Assembly (NCBI GenBank): GCA_017472685.1
Contig: JAFUOO010000005.1
Coordinates: 124,001-188,000 of the forward strand
Origin: Clostridia bacterium
GTDB taxonomy: Bacteria > Bacillota > Clostridia > UMGS1883
Direction of reading: 5' to 3'
Length of the DNA stretch: 64,000 nt
How positions within the stretch are numbered: position 1 is the first letter of the stretch; each line of letters starts with the position of its first letter. Position numbers and translations under genes: made by a program. The notes under the pieces were generated by a model that ran no database searches, had not been told where the DNA came from, and worked only from the letters and a program-made list of their open reading frames with translations. Positions 54,142-64,000 of the stretch are shown piece by piece.

Positions 54142-54732
54142 TTAGTATTCATAGGTGAGAAAGTTTTTTGAATCGGTTACAACAATCATGTAACCGTCGC
54201 GGAATACCGAATATGCCGACAAGGGCAAAAACGGGTGTGGCTCGTTCTTTATGTCGCATTCAACGGCAATAGCTGTTTTGTTACCGTTTGTACCGTAATA
54301 GTATCTGCCGTGTAGCATGAAAGCATCGTAAAAGCACTTGTGGCTTAATATGTAGCGCACGGAAAGGTTTTCCGAGGGGAATGCCTTCCGGGTAATTTCC
54401 TGCCAGGTGTAGCCGTCGTTGAAATGGAAAATGGGTGCCTTTTCTTCTTCTTTTGGAGATGCGGAAGAGGCGGAAGCTGTTGGCAGCTTGCCGTAAAACA
54501 TTTGCCTGCCGCTTTGGGTTAAAAGTATGCCGTCAAAGGCAGTTGTGTCAATTTCCTTTTGGATTGACCCGTTCACAAGGTTACCAAGCTCAACTGTTTT
54601 TGCGCCTGTAAGCCATGCCTTTAAACAGCCCGAAACACCGTACACACGGATGCTCACGCTTTTTTCATCCACATATGCTTTTGCTATCCCGAAGGAATTG
54701 AGACTTTTTAATTCGATTTCATTTTTTATCAT
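54142..54732 (-). CDS. Hypothetical two-domain protein
   Basis: A 196-residue soluble protein. The first ~105 residues look like a beta-rich domain (IRVYGVSGCLKAWLTGAKTVELGNL); a Ser/Ala/Glu linker (PTASASSASPKEEEKAP) leads to a second domain with FHFNDGYTWQEITRKAFPS and LSHKCFYDAFMLHGRYYYG. I do not recognise the family. ATG 54732 follows AAAGGAGTGA; an open frame reaches 54786 without an RBS. It precedes the CotF-like pair on the same strand, but the 37-bp gap and separate RBS leave co-transcription open; a sporulation role is only a guess from position. Confidence 0.7.
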   Translation of the reverse strand: MIKNEIELKSLNSFGIAKAYVDEKSVSIRVYGVSGCLKAWLTGAKTVELGNLVNGSIQKEIDTTAFDGILLTQSGRQMFYGKLPTASASSASPKEEEKAPIFHFNDGYTWQEITRKAFPSENLSVRYILSHKCFYDAFMLHGRYYYGTNGNKTAIAVECDIKNEPHPFLPLSAYSVFRDGYMIVVTDSKNFLTYEY

Positions 54733-54821
54733 ATTGTCACTCCTTTTGTACATAAATATGTAGGGAATATTAAAAATTATGAACAAAAGTTTAAATAAGT
54801 GGCAAAAATATCAAATAGGGG

Positions 54822-55442
<621 letters not shown>

Positions 55443-55478
55443 ATCATTTAATTAATAAACCCAATCAGATTAATTTGA

Positions 55479-57149
<1,671 letters not shown>

Positions 57150-57150
57150 T

Positions 57151-57272
57151 ATTTGCCACAGGCAAATGTGATATTTCAAAGCAGGATTTGAAGCGATATA
57201 AAATAGTGACACCAATTTGGTGTCACTATTTTGCGATATGCCTGCGGCGCGATATGTTCGGCGTTGCCGAAC
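57151..57272. repeat. GCGATATG-type hairpin array downstream of groEL
   Basis: Hairpins ATTTGCC/GGCAAAT (57151-57167), TTCAAA/TTTGAA (57175-57192), a long central stem (57200-57232), GCC/GGC (57240-57248) and GTTCGGC/GCCGAAC (57256-57272), separated by GCGATAT-type spacers. The last one shares its GCGATATGTT...GTT...AACGTG frame with 42267-42291 although the stem bases differ on both sides in a compensating way. Confidence 0.75.
57200..57232. terminator. Probable terminator of groESL
   Basis: A near-perfect 15-16-bp stem AAAATAGTGACACCAA with its complement and almost no loop, ending in TTTT; it is embedded in the repeat array. Confidence 0.65.
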
Positions 57273-57282
57273 GTGTTTTGTG

Positions 57283-57311
57283 TTGAAAAAATACGATTGA
57301 TAATATATAAT
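57283..57311 (+). promoter_or_regulatory. Promoter of the secreted SGNH hydrolase gene
   Basis: -35 TTGAAA, 17-bp spacer, -10 TATAAT. The start codon is 27 bp further on, after TGAGGTGAG. Confidence 0.7.
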
Positions 57312-57337
57312 TATTCTGATGGATGTGAGGTGAGCAA

Positions 57338-58774
57338 ATGAAACGGTGTTTTTCAGTATTATTAATAATTATAATTCTTTCGGGCATGGGCACTGTTTCA
57401 TTTGCCGCTGAGAGAACAATACTTGCCCTTGGCGACAGCATATCGGCAGGCTACGGGCTCAGTGACCACGAGGGTGAGTGCTTTGTGAGTCTTATGGCGC
57501 TACCCGGTGACACTGTTATAAACAAGGCTGTGGACGGAAACGAGGCTACAGACATTATTGCCCAGCTGACAAATGCAGAAAACGAAAACCACATAACACA
57601 AGAGGATATTGGAAAAGCAGATGTTGTTACAATAACCTGCGGCGGCAACGATATGATGGCGCTTCTGTACGAAAAAATTGCGGAAGAATACACAAATGTT
57701 CACCCCAGAAAGCAGAAGATAACCGCCGACGAGGTGCTGGGCAAAATGGCAGAGGGCAATGTTTATGCCATAGTTGCGGCATTGCATGTGCTCGACAGTG
57801 AGGACGACGCATATTATCTGAACGACGGCGAGTTTGACATAAGGCTTAACACCTTTATGGAAAACCTTTTGTGGGTAACAGGTTATATCCTTGACATAAA
57901 CCCCGAAGCTAAAATTGTGGTTGCAACACAGTACAACCCCTATGTGGAATTTGAAGATGCAACAGGCTACGATGTGTTGTATTACGGTATGGAGGAGGGG
58001 GCAACAAGGCTTAATACTGCCATAGCAGAAAACGCAGCTGCAGGCGGCTATGCGGTTGCCCATGTAAAAAGAGCATTTGACAGCTATACAGGGGGCGCGG
58101 ACTTATATAACGCAAACCCCGACATTGACAACATAAACCTGGACTTTCACCCCTCAAAGGCAGGGCACGAGCTTATAGCAGAGGTTTTTGACAAGGTGAT
58201 AAACAATGTGCATCGTTTGGGAACAAGAAACCCCGATGGCACATATTCACTGCCCGAGAATGTTGTGGGCTATTACATAACAGATGCCAACGGCGAAGTA
58301 AGGCTTGTGGATGCAGGCATTTATGGGGCAAAGGATGGCGACAGGGTTGAAGAGATTTGTTTCAACGTGACAATGGTTGACGGGGCACAGGTGCGTATTG
58401 CAAAGGGAAGCGGACTAAGGTTTATTGCAACTGTTGACCGAAGAGAGGTTGATGCAGCAGGCTACGGCATGGTGATAACAAGCGAGGGCAGCAGCGATGA
58501 GGTTTTTGTTGATGCCGATGCGTGGCAGAGCGATACCTGCTTCACTGTTGCAATAGAAAACATTGCAAATGAAAACTACACCCGTAACTACACCGCAGCG
58601 CCCTTTGTGCGCGTCAGGTATGACAGCGGCGAAGAAAGGGTGATAGTGGGCACACAATGCGTAGCACGAAGCATTTATACCGTGGCAAAGGGGCTTTTGG
58701 ATGGCGGTGTGGCAGATGGTGCAACAAGAGAAGCTCTGGAAGAGTATGTGCTGGGTGCAGAAGGCTTTAACTGA
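57338..58774 (+). CDS. Secreted SGNH/GDSL hydrolase
   Basis: A 478-residue exported esterase-like protein. Signal peptide (MKRCFSVLLIIIILSGMGTVSFA) and then the four SGNH blocks: LALGDSISAGYG (nucleophile Ser), a Gly in block II, TITCGGNDMM (block III) and DFHPSKAGHE (Asp and His, about residues 268-276). The catalytic domain ends near 290. The last ~190 residues form a second, beta-rich domain ending in a helical segment; I do not recognise it. Likely deacetylation or de-esterification of polysaccharide or lipid outside the cell. Own promoter. Confidence 0.88.
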   Translation: MKRCFSVLLIIIILSGMGTVSFAAERTILALGDSISAGYGLSDHEGECFVSLMALPGDTVINKAVDGNEATDIIAQLTNAENENHITQEDIGKADVVTITCGGNDMMALLYEKIAEEYTNVHPRKQKITADEVLGKMAEGNVYAIVAALHVLDSEDDAYYLNDGEFDIRLNTFMENLLWVTGYILDINPEAKIVVATQYNPYVEFEDATGYDVLYYGMEEGATRLNTAIAENAAAGGYAVAHVKRAFDSYTGGADLYNANPDIDNINLDFHPSKAGHELIAEVFDKVINNVHRLGTRNPDGTYSLPENVVGYYITDANGEVRLVDAGIYGAKDGDRVEEICFNVTMVDGAQVRIAKGSGLRFIATVDRREVDAAGYGMVITSEGSSDEVFVDADAWQSDTCFTVAIENIANENYTRNYTAAPFVRVRYDSGEERVIVGTQCVARSIYTVAKGLLDGGVADGATREALEEYVLGAEGFN

Positions 58775-58788
58775 TTAAACACAAAAAA

Positions 58789-58812
58789 AAGACAGCCGTA
58801 ATTGGTTGTCTT
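58789..58812. terminator. Bidirectional terminator
   Basis: AAGACAGCC pairs with GGTTGTCTT (one wobble) around six bases, with an A run on the left and a T-rich stretch on the right, between convergent genes; it touches the stop of the AraC gene. Confidence 0.8.
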
Positions 58813-59575
58813 ATTTTTTGTGCTTTTGCATATATTCTTTGGGTGTTATTCCGTAGCGCTTTTTAAAGGTGCGGAAAAAGTGGGGAACGTTGTTGAAGCC
58901 GCAAACCTCTGCAATACGGTTGATTTTAAGCTCGCCGTTACGCCTTAAAAGCTCCTTTGCGTGTTCAAGGCGTGTTAAGATTAAATCGTCACGGGGAGTG
59001 GTGTGGAAAATTTCCCTATAGAGCTTATAGCCCGTGCAGCGTGGCACGGAGTATTTTGCGAAAAGTGCATTAATATCGGGGGGCGAGGCAAGGTCAGAAA
59101 GATATTCACCCCGTATGAGCCCTATGCTTTTCTGCACGTTTGCATCTACAAGAGGAGATTGAGCAAAGTTACCCTTGGCAATTGCAACCGCAAGCTTTAT
59201 TATGGAAGATGCAATTTCGTGCTTGTAGCCGATGCCCTGACGGACATTTATGTCAAGTATTTTGGAAATTATGCCGTTTATCTCGTCACAGTTGGAAGGA
59301 TAAAAAATTTTGTTGGTACTGATGCCCAGGGTGGATATGAGCTCATCGGGTGCATCAAAGCGGATATATGAGTTACGGAAGCCGTTTAATGATATATAAT
59401 CGTGCAATGAATTTTTTTCGTAAAGCACACATGCACCGGAGTTTATTTCACAGCCCTCGAAAAGTGCGGGACCCTGAAAATATATGAAAGTGTAGTCGGG
59501 ACAAACCCAATGAAAACGGACATTTTCAAGCTCAGAAAGGTTGTAGCCACCCTTTATAAGGCTTATTTTATCCAT
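58811..59575 (-). CDS. AraC family transcriptional regulator
   Basis: A 254-residue regulator. The N-terminal ~140 residues form a cupin-like sensing part ([26 protein letters not shown]). The C-terminal domain (about 150-254) has the two helix-turn-helix units, the second with [32 protein letters not shown], the AraC signature. It diverges from the large GH43 gene across a 134-bp gap, so it probably controls that gene in response to a sugar. Monocistronic. Confidence 0.92.
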   Translation of the reverse strand: MDKISLIKGGYNLSELENVRFHWVCPDYTFIYFQGPALFEGCEINSGACVLYEKNSLHDYISLNGFRNSYIRFDAPDELISTLGISTNKIFYPSNCDEINGIISKILDINVRQGIGYKHEIASSIIKLAVAIAKGNFAQSPLVDANVQKSIGLIRGEYLSDLASPPDINALFAKYSVPRCTGYKLYREIFHTTPRDDLILTRLEHAKELLRRNGELKINRIAEVCGFNNVPHFFRTFKKRYGITPKEYMQKHKK

Positions 59576-59642
59576 GGTATCACCTCATGGGTTATTGTAA
59601 TACATACAATACAAAAATGCAATAAAAAAATACATATGGATA

Positions 59643-59671
59643 TTGAAATGAATTGCAAGGTTTGGTATTAT
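59643..59671 (+). promoter_or_regulatory. Promoter of the GH43 gene
   Basis: -35 TTGAAA, 17-bp spacer, -10 TATTAT with TGG extended -10, about 38 bp before the start codon. Upstream bases 59576-59642 are AT-rich and are where an AraC-type activator would be expected to bind; no clear operator repeat was seen. Confidence 0.65.
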
Positions 59672-59709
59672 ATAATTAGAGTATTATTTTAAAGAAAGGA
59701 ATGGTAAAA

Positions 59710-62700
59710 ATGAAAAAGGTTTTATCAATTGTTTTGAGCTTGTGTATGCTTTTGTCTGTTTGCCCTGTCCTCGCGGCAGAGTATGAAGCTACAGACGATA
59801 CTGTTTTTTACATAAGCTTTGACGAAGAATTGCCCCAGGGTGCAACAGGCTATAATCTGTCTGTGCTTGACGAGGGCGTGTACGGCAACTGCGCGTGGTT
59901 TAACGGCTCCACAAGCTACATCCATCTGCCCGACAACATCACAGACGGTGTTACAGACTTCACAATGGCTGCGTGGATTAAGCCCACAACCAGCACTGCT
60001 GCATGGAGAAGAATTTTTGACTTCGGTACAGGCACAAACAGCTATGCATTCTTAGGCATGCCCTATTCTGCAACAAGTGTACGTGCTGCAATGAAGATTA
60101 ACGGCGGCACTGAATACAACGTTACAGCGAACAATGCCATCGAAAAGAACAAGTGGAGCCATGTTGCTTACGTTCAGGAGGGTAACACCGCTAAGATTTA
60201 TGTTAACGGTCAGCTTTCCGCTACAGGCACTAACTTTACTTCCTCTATGGCAAATATCGGCAACACAACACAGAACTACATCGGTAAGAGCCAGTTCCCC
60301 GATGCATATCTTAACGCATATCTCGACGAAGCCTTCTTTGCAAAGAGAGCAATGAGCGCTGACGAAATTAAAGAGCTTGGTACTTTCCCCACAGTTGTGC
60401 TGGATAGTGAAAAGGTGCTTAACGCAATCGACATTCCCGTAAAGGACTCTGTTAAGGAAAACATCACTCTTCAGACAGAGGCAATGGGCTACTCTGTTAC
60501 ATGGGCAAGTAGCAACGAAGACGTTGTTTACCCCTACGACATTCCCAACGGTGACTACACAATTCCTGCAGGCAAGGTAACAAGACAGGACGTTGACACA
60601 ACAGTTACACTTACAGCAACAGTTGACTTTAACGGCGAAATCCTTACAAAGGATATTGACGTTAACGTTATCGCCAAGCCCGAAGCAGTGGGCGACACAG
60701 AAGCATATCTTTACGTTTACTTCCGCGGTAATGTAAAGGGCAGTAACGAGCATTTGTCCATTCACCTTGCGGGCAGTGAGGACGGCTACGAATGGTTTGA
60801 CCTTAACGGTAACTGGCCTATACTTGAATCCACAATGGGCACACAGTGCCTCCGTGACCCTTACCTTTTAAGAAGTAAGGACGGCGACAGATTCTATTTA
60901 ATCGCAACTGACCTTAACACACAGGACGGTCAGGGTTGGGGTCCCTGGAGCTTAGAGGGCAGTAAGTACCTCATGATCTGGGAGAGTGACGACCTTGTTA
61001 ACTGGTCCGAACAGAGAATGGTTAAGTTTGCAAACGACGACATGGGCTGTGCATGGGCACCCGAAGCTATCTGGGACCCCGACACAGAAGAATACCTTGT
61101 GTACGCATCCGCAAAGGATTTGACACTTGGCTCTGCTGCAATCGATACAGTTTATGTTGTAAGAACACGCGACTTCCGCACATTTAGTGAGCCCGAATAC
61201 TTTGTACGCCCCTACGAGGACAACGGCGTTACAAGCTACACAGGCGGCACAAACCGTATTGCGGCTATCGACTCCAACATTATCCAGGCAAAGGACGGCA
61301 AGTTCTATCACTTCTACAAGAAGTGGAACAGCCAGGTTCAGATGCTTGTAAGTGACCACGCATCAGGTCCCTACGAAGAAGTTCCCGGCTTCCAGACAAT
61401 CGGCGGCGAAGGTCCCGGCAGCTTCCTTGTAAAGGGTACAGACGATACATACGCACTTTTAATTGATAATTACAGTGTATACGTTCCTTATCTTACAACG
61501 GACATCGCATCAGGTGTGTTCACAGCAGGCAGCGGCACAGTTAAGATGCCCACCGGCAGTAAGCACGGTGGCTTCCTTCCCATTAATGCAGAGGAATACG
61601 CAAGAGTATTGGAAGCCTACGGCAGCCCCACACCCGATGAAGAGGGTGCAGATGCAAGATACACATTCGATTTTGAAGGCGATGTGGCAGAATACCTTAA
61701 GGGCAATGCAAGGGTTTCCTACAGCGAAGAAAGAGAAGGCAATGTTCTTGTGCTTGATGGAAATAGCTCTTACTTTGAATTCCCCGAGGGCATTTTTGAC
61801 AGACAGGATGCAATGACACTTTCCTTCGATGTTAAGAATACAAACACAAACGCTGAAGCAGCATACATGACCTTCAGCTTAGGTACAGGCGACAAGTATT
61901 ACTACTTCTACAAGACCAACTCCAACACAATGAGAAGTGCAATCAACGTTACAAGCCCTGTTACAAGTAATGCCTACACATACGAAGAAAAGGCAATTTC
62001 CAACAGCCTGGGCGACTTGACAAACACATGGATGCATATTGACCTTGTTATGGACGGATATTCCATGAAGGTTTACAAGGACGGCGTTCTTGTTGCAGAA
62101 AACAATGACATTACTACAACAGTTTCGCACCTTGGTTTAGAAGGCTTGTCCGCTTACCTTGGTAAGAGCATGTATTCTGCTGACCCCTACTTTGTGGGCG
62201 AGTTTGACAACGTGGCTCTTTACTACCGTGCACTTACACCCGGTGAAATTGCAGAAAATACAGGCAACACAGAGGAAGACATGGCTAAGCTTGACGCAGA
62301 GGCTGTAAACTTCGGTTACGATGTAAACTACGTTACAGGTAACATTACACTTCCCGAGGTGGGTGTTTACGGCAGCAGCATTACATGGAAAACAAGCGAC
62401 GAAACTGTTATCGACCTTGATGGTAATGTAGCAGTACCTACGGAGGGCGTTAAGACAGTTACGCTTACAGGTACATTTAATTACAACGGCACAGAATACG
62501 TTAAGGAATATGTGCTTTCCGTTAAGAGTGTAACAAGTAACCTCTACAGCACACTCGAATCCAAGTGGAAGACATATGAAATTCCCGTAGCAACAAAAAC
62601 TGTTACATATAAGTTCAATCTTATTCCTGCACAGGCAAACATTGATGCAGGCGTATCCTTCGGTGATAAGGATGTTACACCCACCGGCTACGGTCATATG

Positions 62701-63261
62701 CCCATTTATCTGAGAGTGACCAAGGATGGCTACTTTGATGCGTATAACAGCGCAAGCTACCAGAAGACAAACACAATTTACTACGAAGCAGGAAAGACAT
62801 ATCCTGTTACAATCGAAGTTGACGTTGCAAATAAGAAGTACTCTGTTTATGTTGAAATTGACGGCGAAAGAAAGACTATTGCAAACAACTTCTCCTTCCG
62901 TGCAAGCGCAACTTGTGACGATTTAGGAAAGGTTATGGTTTACGCAGGCAGCGGTGTTGCAACAGAAGGTCAGCTCAATGTGAGAGACCTTGAGGTTATT
63001 CTTCCTGCGGCTGTAAAATTTGAAAACGTAACGCTTTCAGGCGGCAAGGTAACAGGTAATGTTATCACAGATGAAGCTCTGGACGAATGCATTGTTATTG
63101 TTGCAAGCTATAACGACGACGGTGCGCTCGTAAGCGCAAAGGCTGCAAAGGTTGAAAACACTGCGTTTGAGGCAGACGCAACAACAGAAAACGTTAAGGT
63201 AATGCTCTGGAACAGTGTTTCCGGCATGGTGCCTTACCTTGAAGCAGTTACAGTTGAATAA
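59710..63261 (+). CDS. Secreted multidomain glycoside hydrolase, family GH43
   Basis: A 1183-residue exported enzyme. Signal peptide to about residue 23 (VCPVLAAEYEA); LamG-like domain (about 30-220); bacterial Ig-like module (about 228-325); GH43 five-bladed propeller (about 330-640); second LamG-like domain (about 650-845); second Ig-like module (about 855-935); C-terminal beta-rich part. The GH43 triad is visible: Asp383 (LRDPYLL), Asp521 (AAIDSNII) and Glu567 (GGEGPGSF). GH43 enzymes remove arabinofuranose, xylose or galactose from plant glycans. ATG 59710 lies 9 bases after AAAGGA, ATG 59701 directly after it. No sortase motif or SLH domain is seen. Biased codon use suggests high expression. 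Confidence 0.92.
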   Translation: MKKVLSIVLSLCMLLSVCPVLAAEYEATDDTVFYISFDEELPQGATGYNLSVLDEGVYGNCAWFNGSTSYIHLPDNITDGVTDFTMAAWIKPTTSTAAWRRIFDFGTGTNSYAFLGMPYSATSVRAAMKINGGTEYNVTANNAIEKNKWSHVAYVQEGNTAKIYVNGQLSATGTNFTSSMANIGNTTQNYIGKSQFPDAYLNAYLDEAFFAKRAMSADEIKELGTFPTVVLDSEKVLNAIDIPVKDSVKENITLQTEAMGYSVTWASSNEDVVYPYDIPNGDYTIPAGKVTRQDVDTTVTLTATVDFNGEILTKDIDVNVIAKPEAVGDTEAYLYVYFRGNVKGSNEHLSIHLAGSEDGYEWFDLNGNWPILESTMGTQCLRDPYLLRSKDGDRFYLIATDLNTQDGQGWGPWSLEGSKYLMIWESDDLVNWSEQRMVKFANDDMGCAWAPEAIWDPDTEEYLVYASAKDLTLGSAAIDTVYVVRTRDFRTFSEPEYFVRPYEDNGVTSYTGGTNRIAAIDSNIIQAKDGKFYHFYKKWNSQVQMLVSDHASGPYEEVPGFQTIGGEGPGSFLVKGTDDTYALLIDNYSVYVPYLTTDIASGVFTAGSGTVKMPTGSKHGGFLPINAEEYARVLEAYGSPTPDEEGADARYTFDFEGDVAEYLKGNARVSYSEEREGNVLVLDGNSSYFEFPEGIFDRQDAMTLSFDVKNTNTNAEAAYMTFSLGTGDKYYYFYKTNSNTMRSAINVTSPVTSNAYTYEEKAISNSLGDLTNTWMHIDLVMDGYSMKVYKDGVLVAENNDITTTVSHLGLEGLSAYLGKSMYSADPYFVGEFDNVALYYRALTPGEIAENTGNTEEDMAKLDAEAVNFGYDVNYVTGNITLPEVGVYGSSITWKTSDETVIDLDGNVAVPTEGVKTVTLTGTFNYNGTEYVKEYVLSVKSVTSNLYSTLESKWKTYEIPVATKTVTYKFNLIPAQANIDAGVSFGDKDVTPTGYGHMPIYLRVTKDGYFDAYNSASYQKTNTIYYEAGKTYPVTIEVDVANKKYSVYVEIDGERKTIANNFSFRASATCDDLGKVMVYAGSGVATEGQLNVRDLEVILPAAVKFENVTLSGGKVTGNVITDEALDECIVIVASYNDDGALVSAKAAKVENTAFEADATTENVKVMLWNSVSGMVPYLEAVTVE

Positions 63262-63272
63262 TAGTAGATCTC

Positions 63273-63308
63273 ATAAATGGGACGCTTTTGCGTCCCATTT
63301 ATTTTTTA
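63273..63308 (+). terminator. Terminator of the GH43 gene
   Basis: ATAAATGGGACGC pairs with GCGTCCCATTTAT around TTTT, followed by TTTTTT. Confidence 0.9.
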
Positions 63309-63346
63309 CCACTTTTTGCAGATTCTGACCGCTTTTGTAAATTGAA

Positions 63347-63375
63347 TTGACAAAAAAGGCTGAAAAATATAAACT
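63347..63375 (+). promoter_or_regulatory. Promoter of the LytTR regulator gene
   Basis: -35 TTGACA (perfect), 17-bp spacer, -10 TAAACT (overlapping TATAAA at 63368), about 36 bp before the start codon. Confidence 0.6.
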
Positions 63376-63410
63376 GAATTTATATAGCTTCGGATTGAGG
63401 AGGGGATTGT

Positions 63411-64000
63411 GTGCAGATACTTGTGTGTGACGATGAAGCTAAAGCTGTCAATGAGCTGTCTTGTATGATAGATGACATATTCAGTATGATTAAAATAAGT
63501 GCCACCATTGTAAAAACCACAGACCCATATGAAGTTATAAAGGCAGAAAAAGCCTATGACATGGCGTTTTTAGACATAGAAATGGGGCAGGTCAACGGCA
63601 TAAGCTTAGCTACTGAAATACTTAAGAAAAATCCCGGATGCTTTGTTTTTTTCATAACCAATCACACCATGTACCTTGACGATGCCTTTGATATTAAAGC
63701 CTTCAGGTATCTGAGCAAGCCTATTGACAGAGCACGGCTGGAGGGCTCTGTTGCCAAAGCGCTGATTAAAATTGAAGAGCGTGACAAAAAAATTGTTTTA
63801 ACAAACAAGGCAAAACGAAAAATAGAAATGAGCACCACCTCCATTGTATTTATTGAAAACAGCAACCGCCACACTTACGTTGTAACAAAAGACGGAGCAT
63901 TCGTGGCAGAAGAGCCCTTTTCGGCGGTAAAAGCAATGCTTGAGGATGTGTCGGATGCCTTTGTGCTTACACATCAGAGCTTTTTTGTGAACATAAAATA
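63411..64000 (+). CDS. LytTR-type response regulator, 3' truncated by the window edge
   Basis: The frame starts at GTG 63411, 5 bases after GAGGAGGGG, and is still open at the last base. About 196 residues are visible. The receiver domain (about 1-125) has the acidic pair in VCDDE, phospho-acceptor Asp55 in AFLDIEMG, the Thr of FFITNH and the Lys of YLSKPI. The region from about 130 (KAKRKIEMSTTSIVFIENSNRHTYVVT and FVLTHQSFFVNIK) is the start of a LytTR DNA-binding domain, as in AgrA and VirR. Such regulators control toxins, bacteriocins or exopolysaccharide with a GHKL-type kinase, which would lie beyond the window. Confidence 0.9.
   Translation, partial: MQILVCDDEAKAVNELSCMIDDIFSMIKISATIVKTTDPYEVIKAEKAYDMAFLDIEMGQVNGISLATEILKKNPGCFVFFITNHTMYLDDAFDIKAFRYLSKPIDRARLEGSVAKALIKIEERDKKIVLTNKAKRKIEMSTTSIVFIENSNRHTYVVTKDGAFVAEEPFSAVKAMLEDVSDAFVLTHQSFFVNIK

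Noticed and set aside
57338-58774. Cell-wall anchored surface enzyme
   Set aside because: There is a signal peptide but no LPxTG motif, SLH repeats or other anchor at the C-terminus.

Overview
The window looks like a chromosomal segment of an anaerobic, probably gut-dwelling, spore-forming clostridial Bacillota, of the uncultured Oscillospirales or related type. This is inferred from Gram-positive gene structure (strong AGGAGG ribosome binding sites, TTGACA/TATAAT promoters), fermentative pyruvate formate-lyase, an iron-sulfur serine dehydratase, an apparently sodium-coupled F-type ATP synthase, SpoIID-like and CotF-like sporulation proteins, LuxS, and a CIRCE-controlled groESL operon. No rRNA, tRNA, CRISPR array, prophage or transposase gene was seen.

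Layout. 1-3 kb: the 3' part of an unknown gene, a secreted protein and mgtE. 3-8.3 kb: a small membrane protein, a cysteine desulfurase with thiI (sulfur transfer to tRNA/thiamine), then the overlapping cinA-luxS-mtnN operon. 8.4-12 kb: a heterodimeric ABC exporter. 12-15.4 kb: a SemiSWEET-like protein with an SGNH-like partner, and a CitA/CitB-type two-component system. 15.4-22.6 kb: a complete ATP synthase operon (atpZ-like, I, B, E, F, H, A, G, D, C). 22.7-29.4 kb: DUF523, pflB-pflA, SulP transporter, serine dehydratase. 29.5-34.4 kb: a YtfQRT/YjfF-type sugar ABC importer. 34.4-37.2 kb: the asd-dapA-dapB lysine/diaminopimelate genes. 37.4-42.2 kb: SpoIID-like protein, queA, a DUF4160/DUF2442 toxin-antitoxin-like pair bracketed by direct repeats, and tgt. 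42.4-44 kb: two small accessory genes. 44.1-52.3 kb: a MarR-controlled seven-gene catabolic operon (alcohol dehydrogenase, aldehyde dehydrogenase, C45/bile-salt-hydrolase-fold amidase, enoate-reductase-type flavoprotein, aconitase X large and small subunits). 52.4-57.2 kb: XRE regulator, acetyltransferase, CotF-like proteins, groES-groEL. 57.3-64 kb: secreted SGNH hydrolase, AraC regulator diverging from a 1183-residue secreted GH43 enzyme, and a LytTR response regulator cut by the window end.

Two things stand out. First, the MarR operon combines enzyme families that I do not know to occur together; its substrate is unknown. Second, the intergenic DNA holds several families of palindromic repeats: arrays of up to ten short hairpins of form ATG-N-CAT separated by GAT/ATC spacers (inside the atp operon and between groES and groEL), a related GCGATATG family, a MITE-like family with TAATGAATAATGAA ends, and other REP-like hairpins. 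Several gene ends also lie inside perfect palindromes spanning the stop codon. Functional calls rest on motif recognition by eye; no database search was run.
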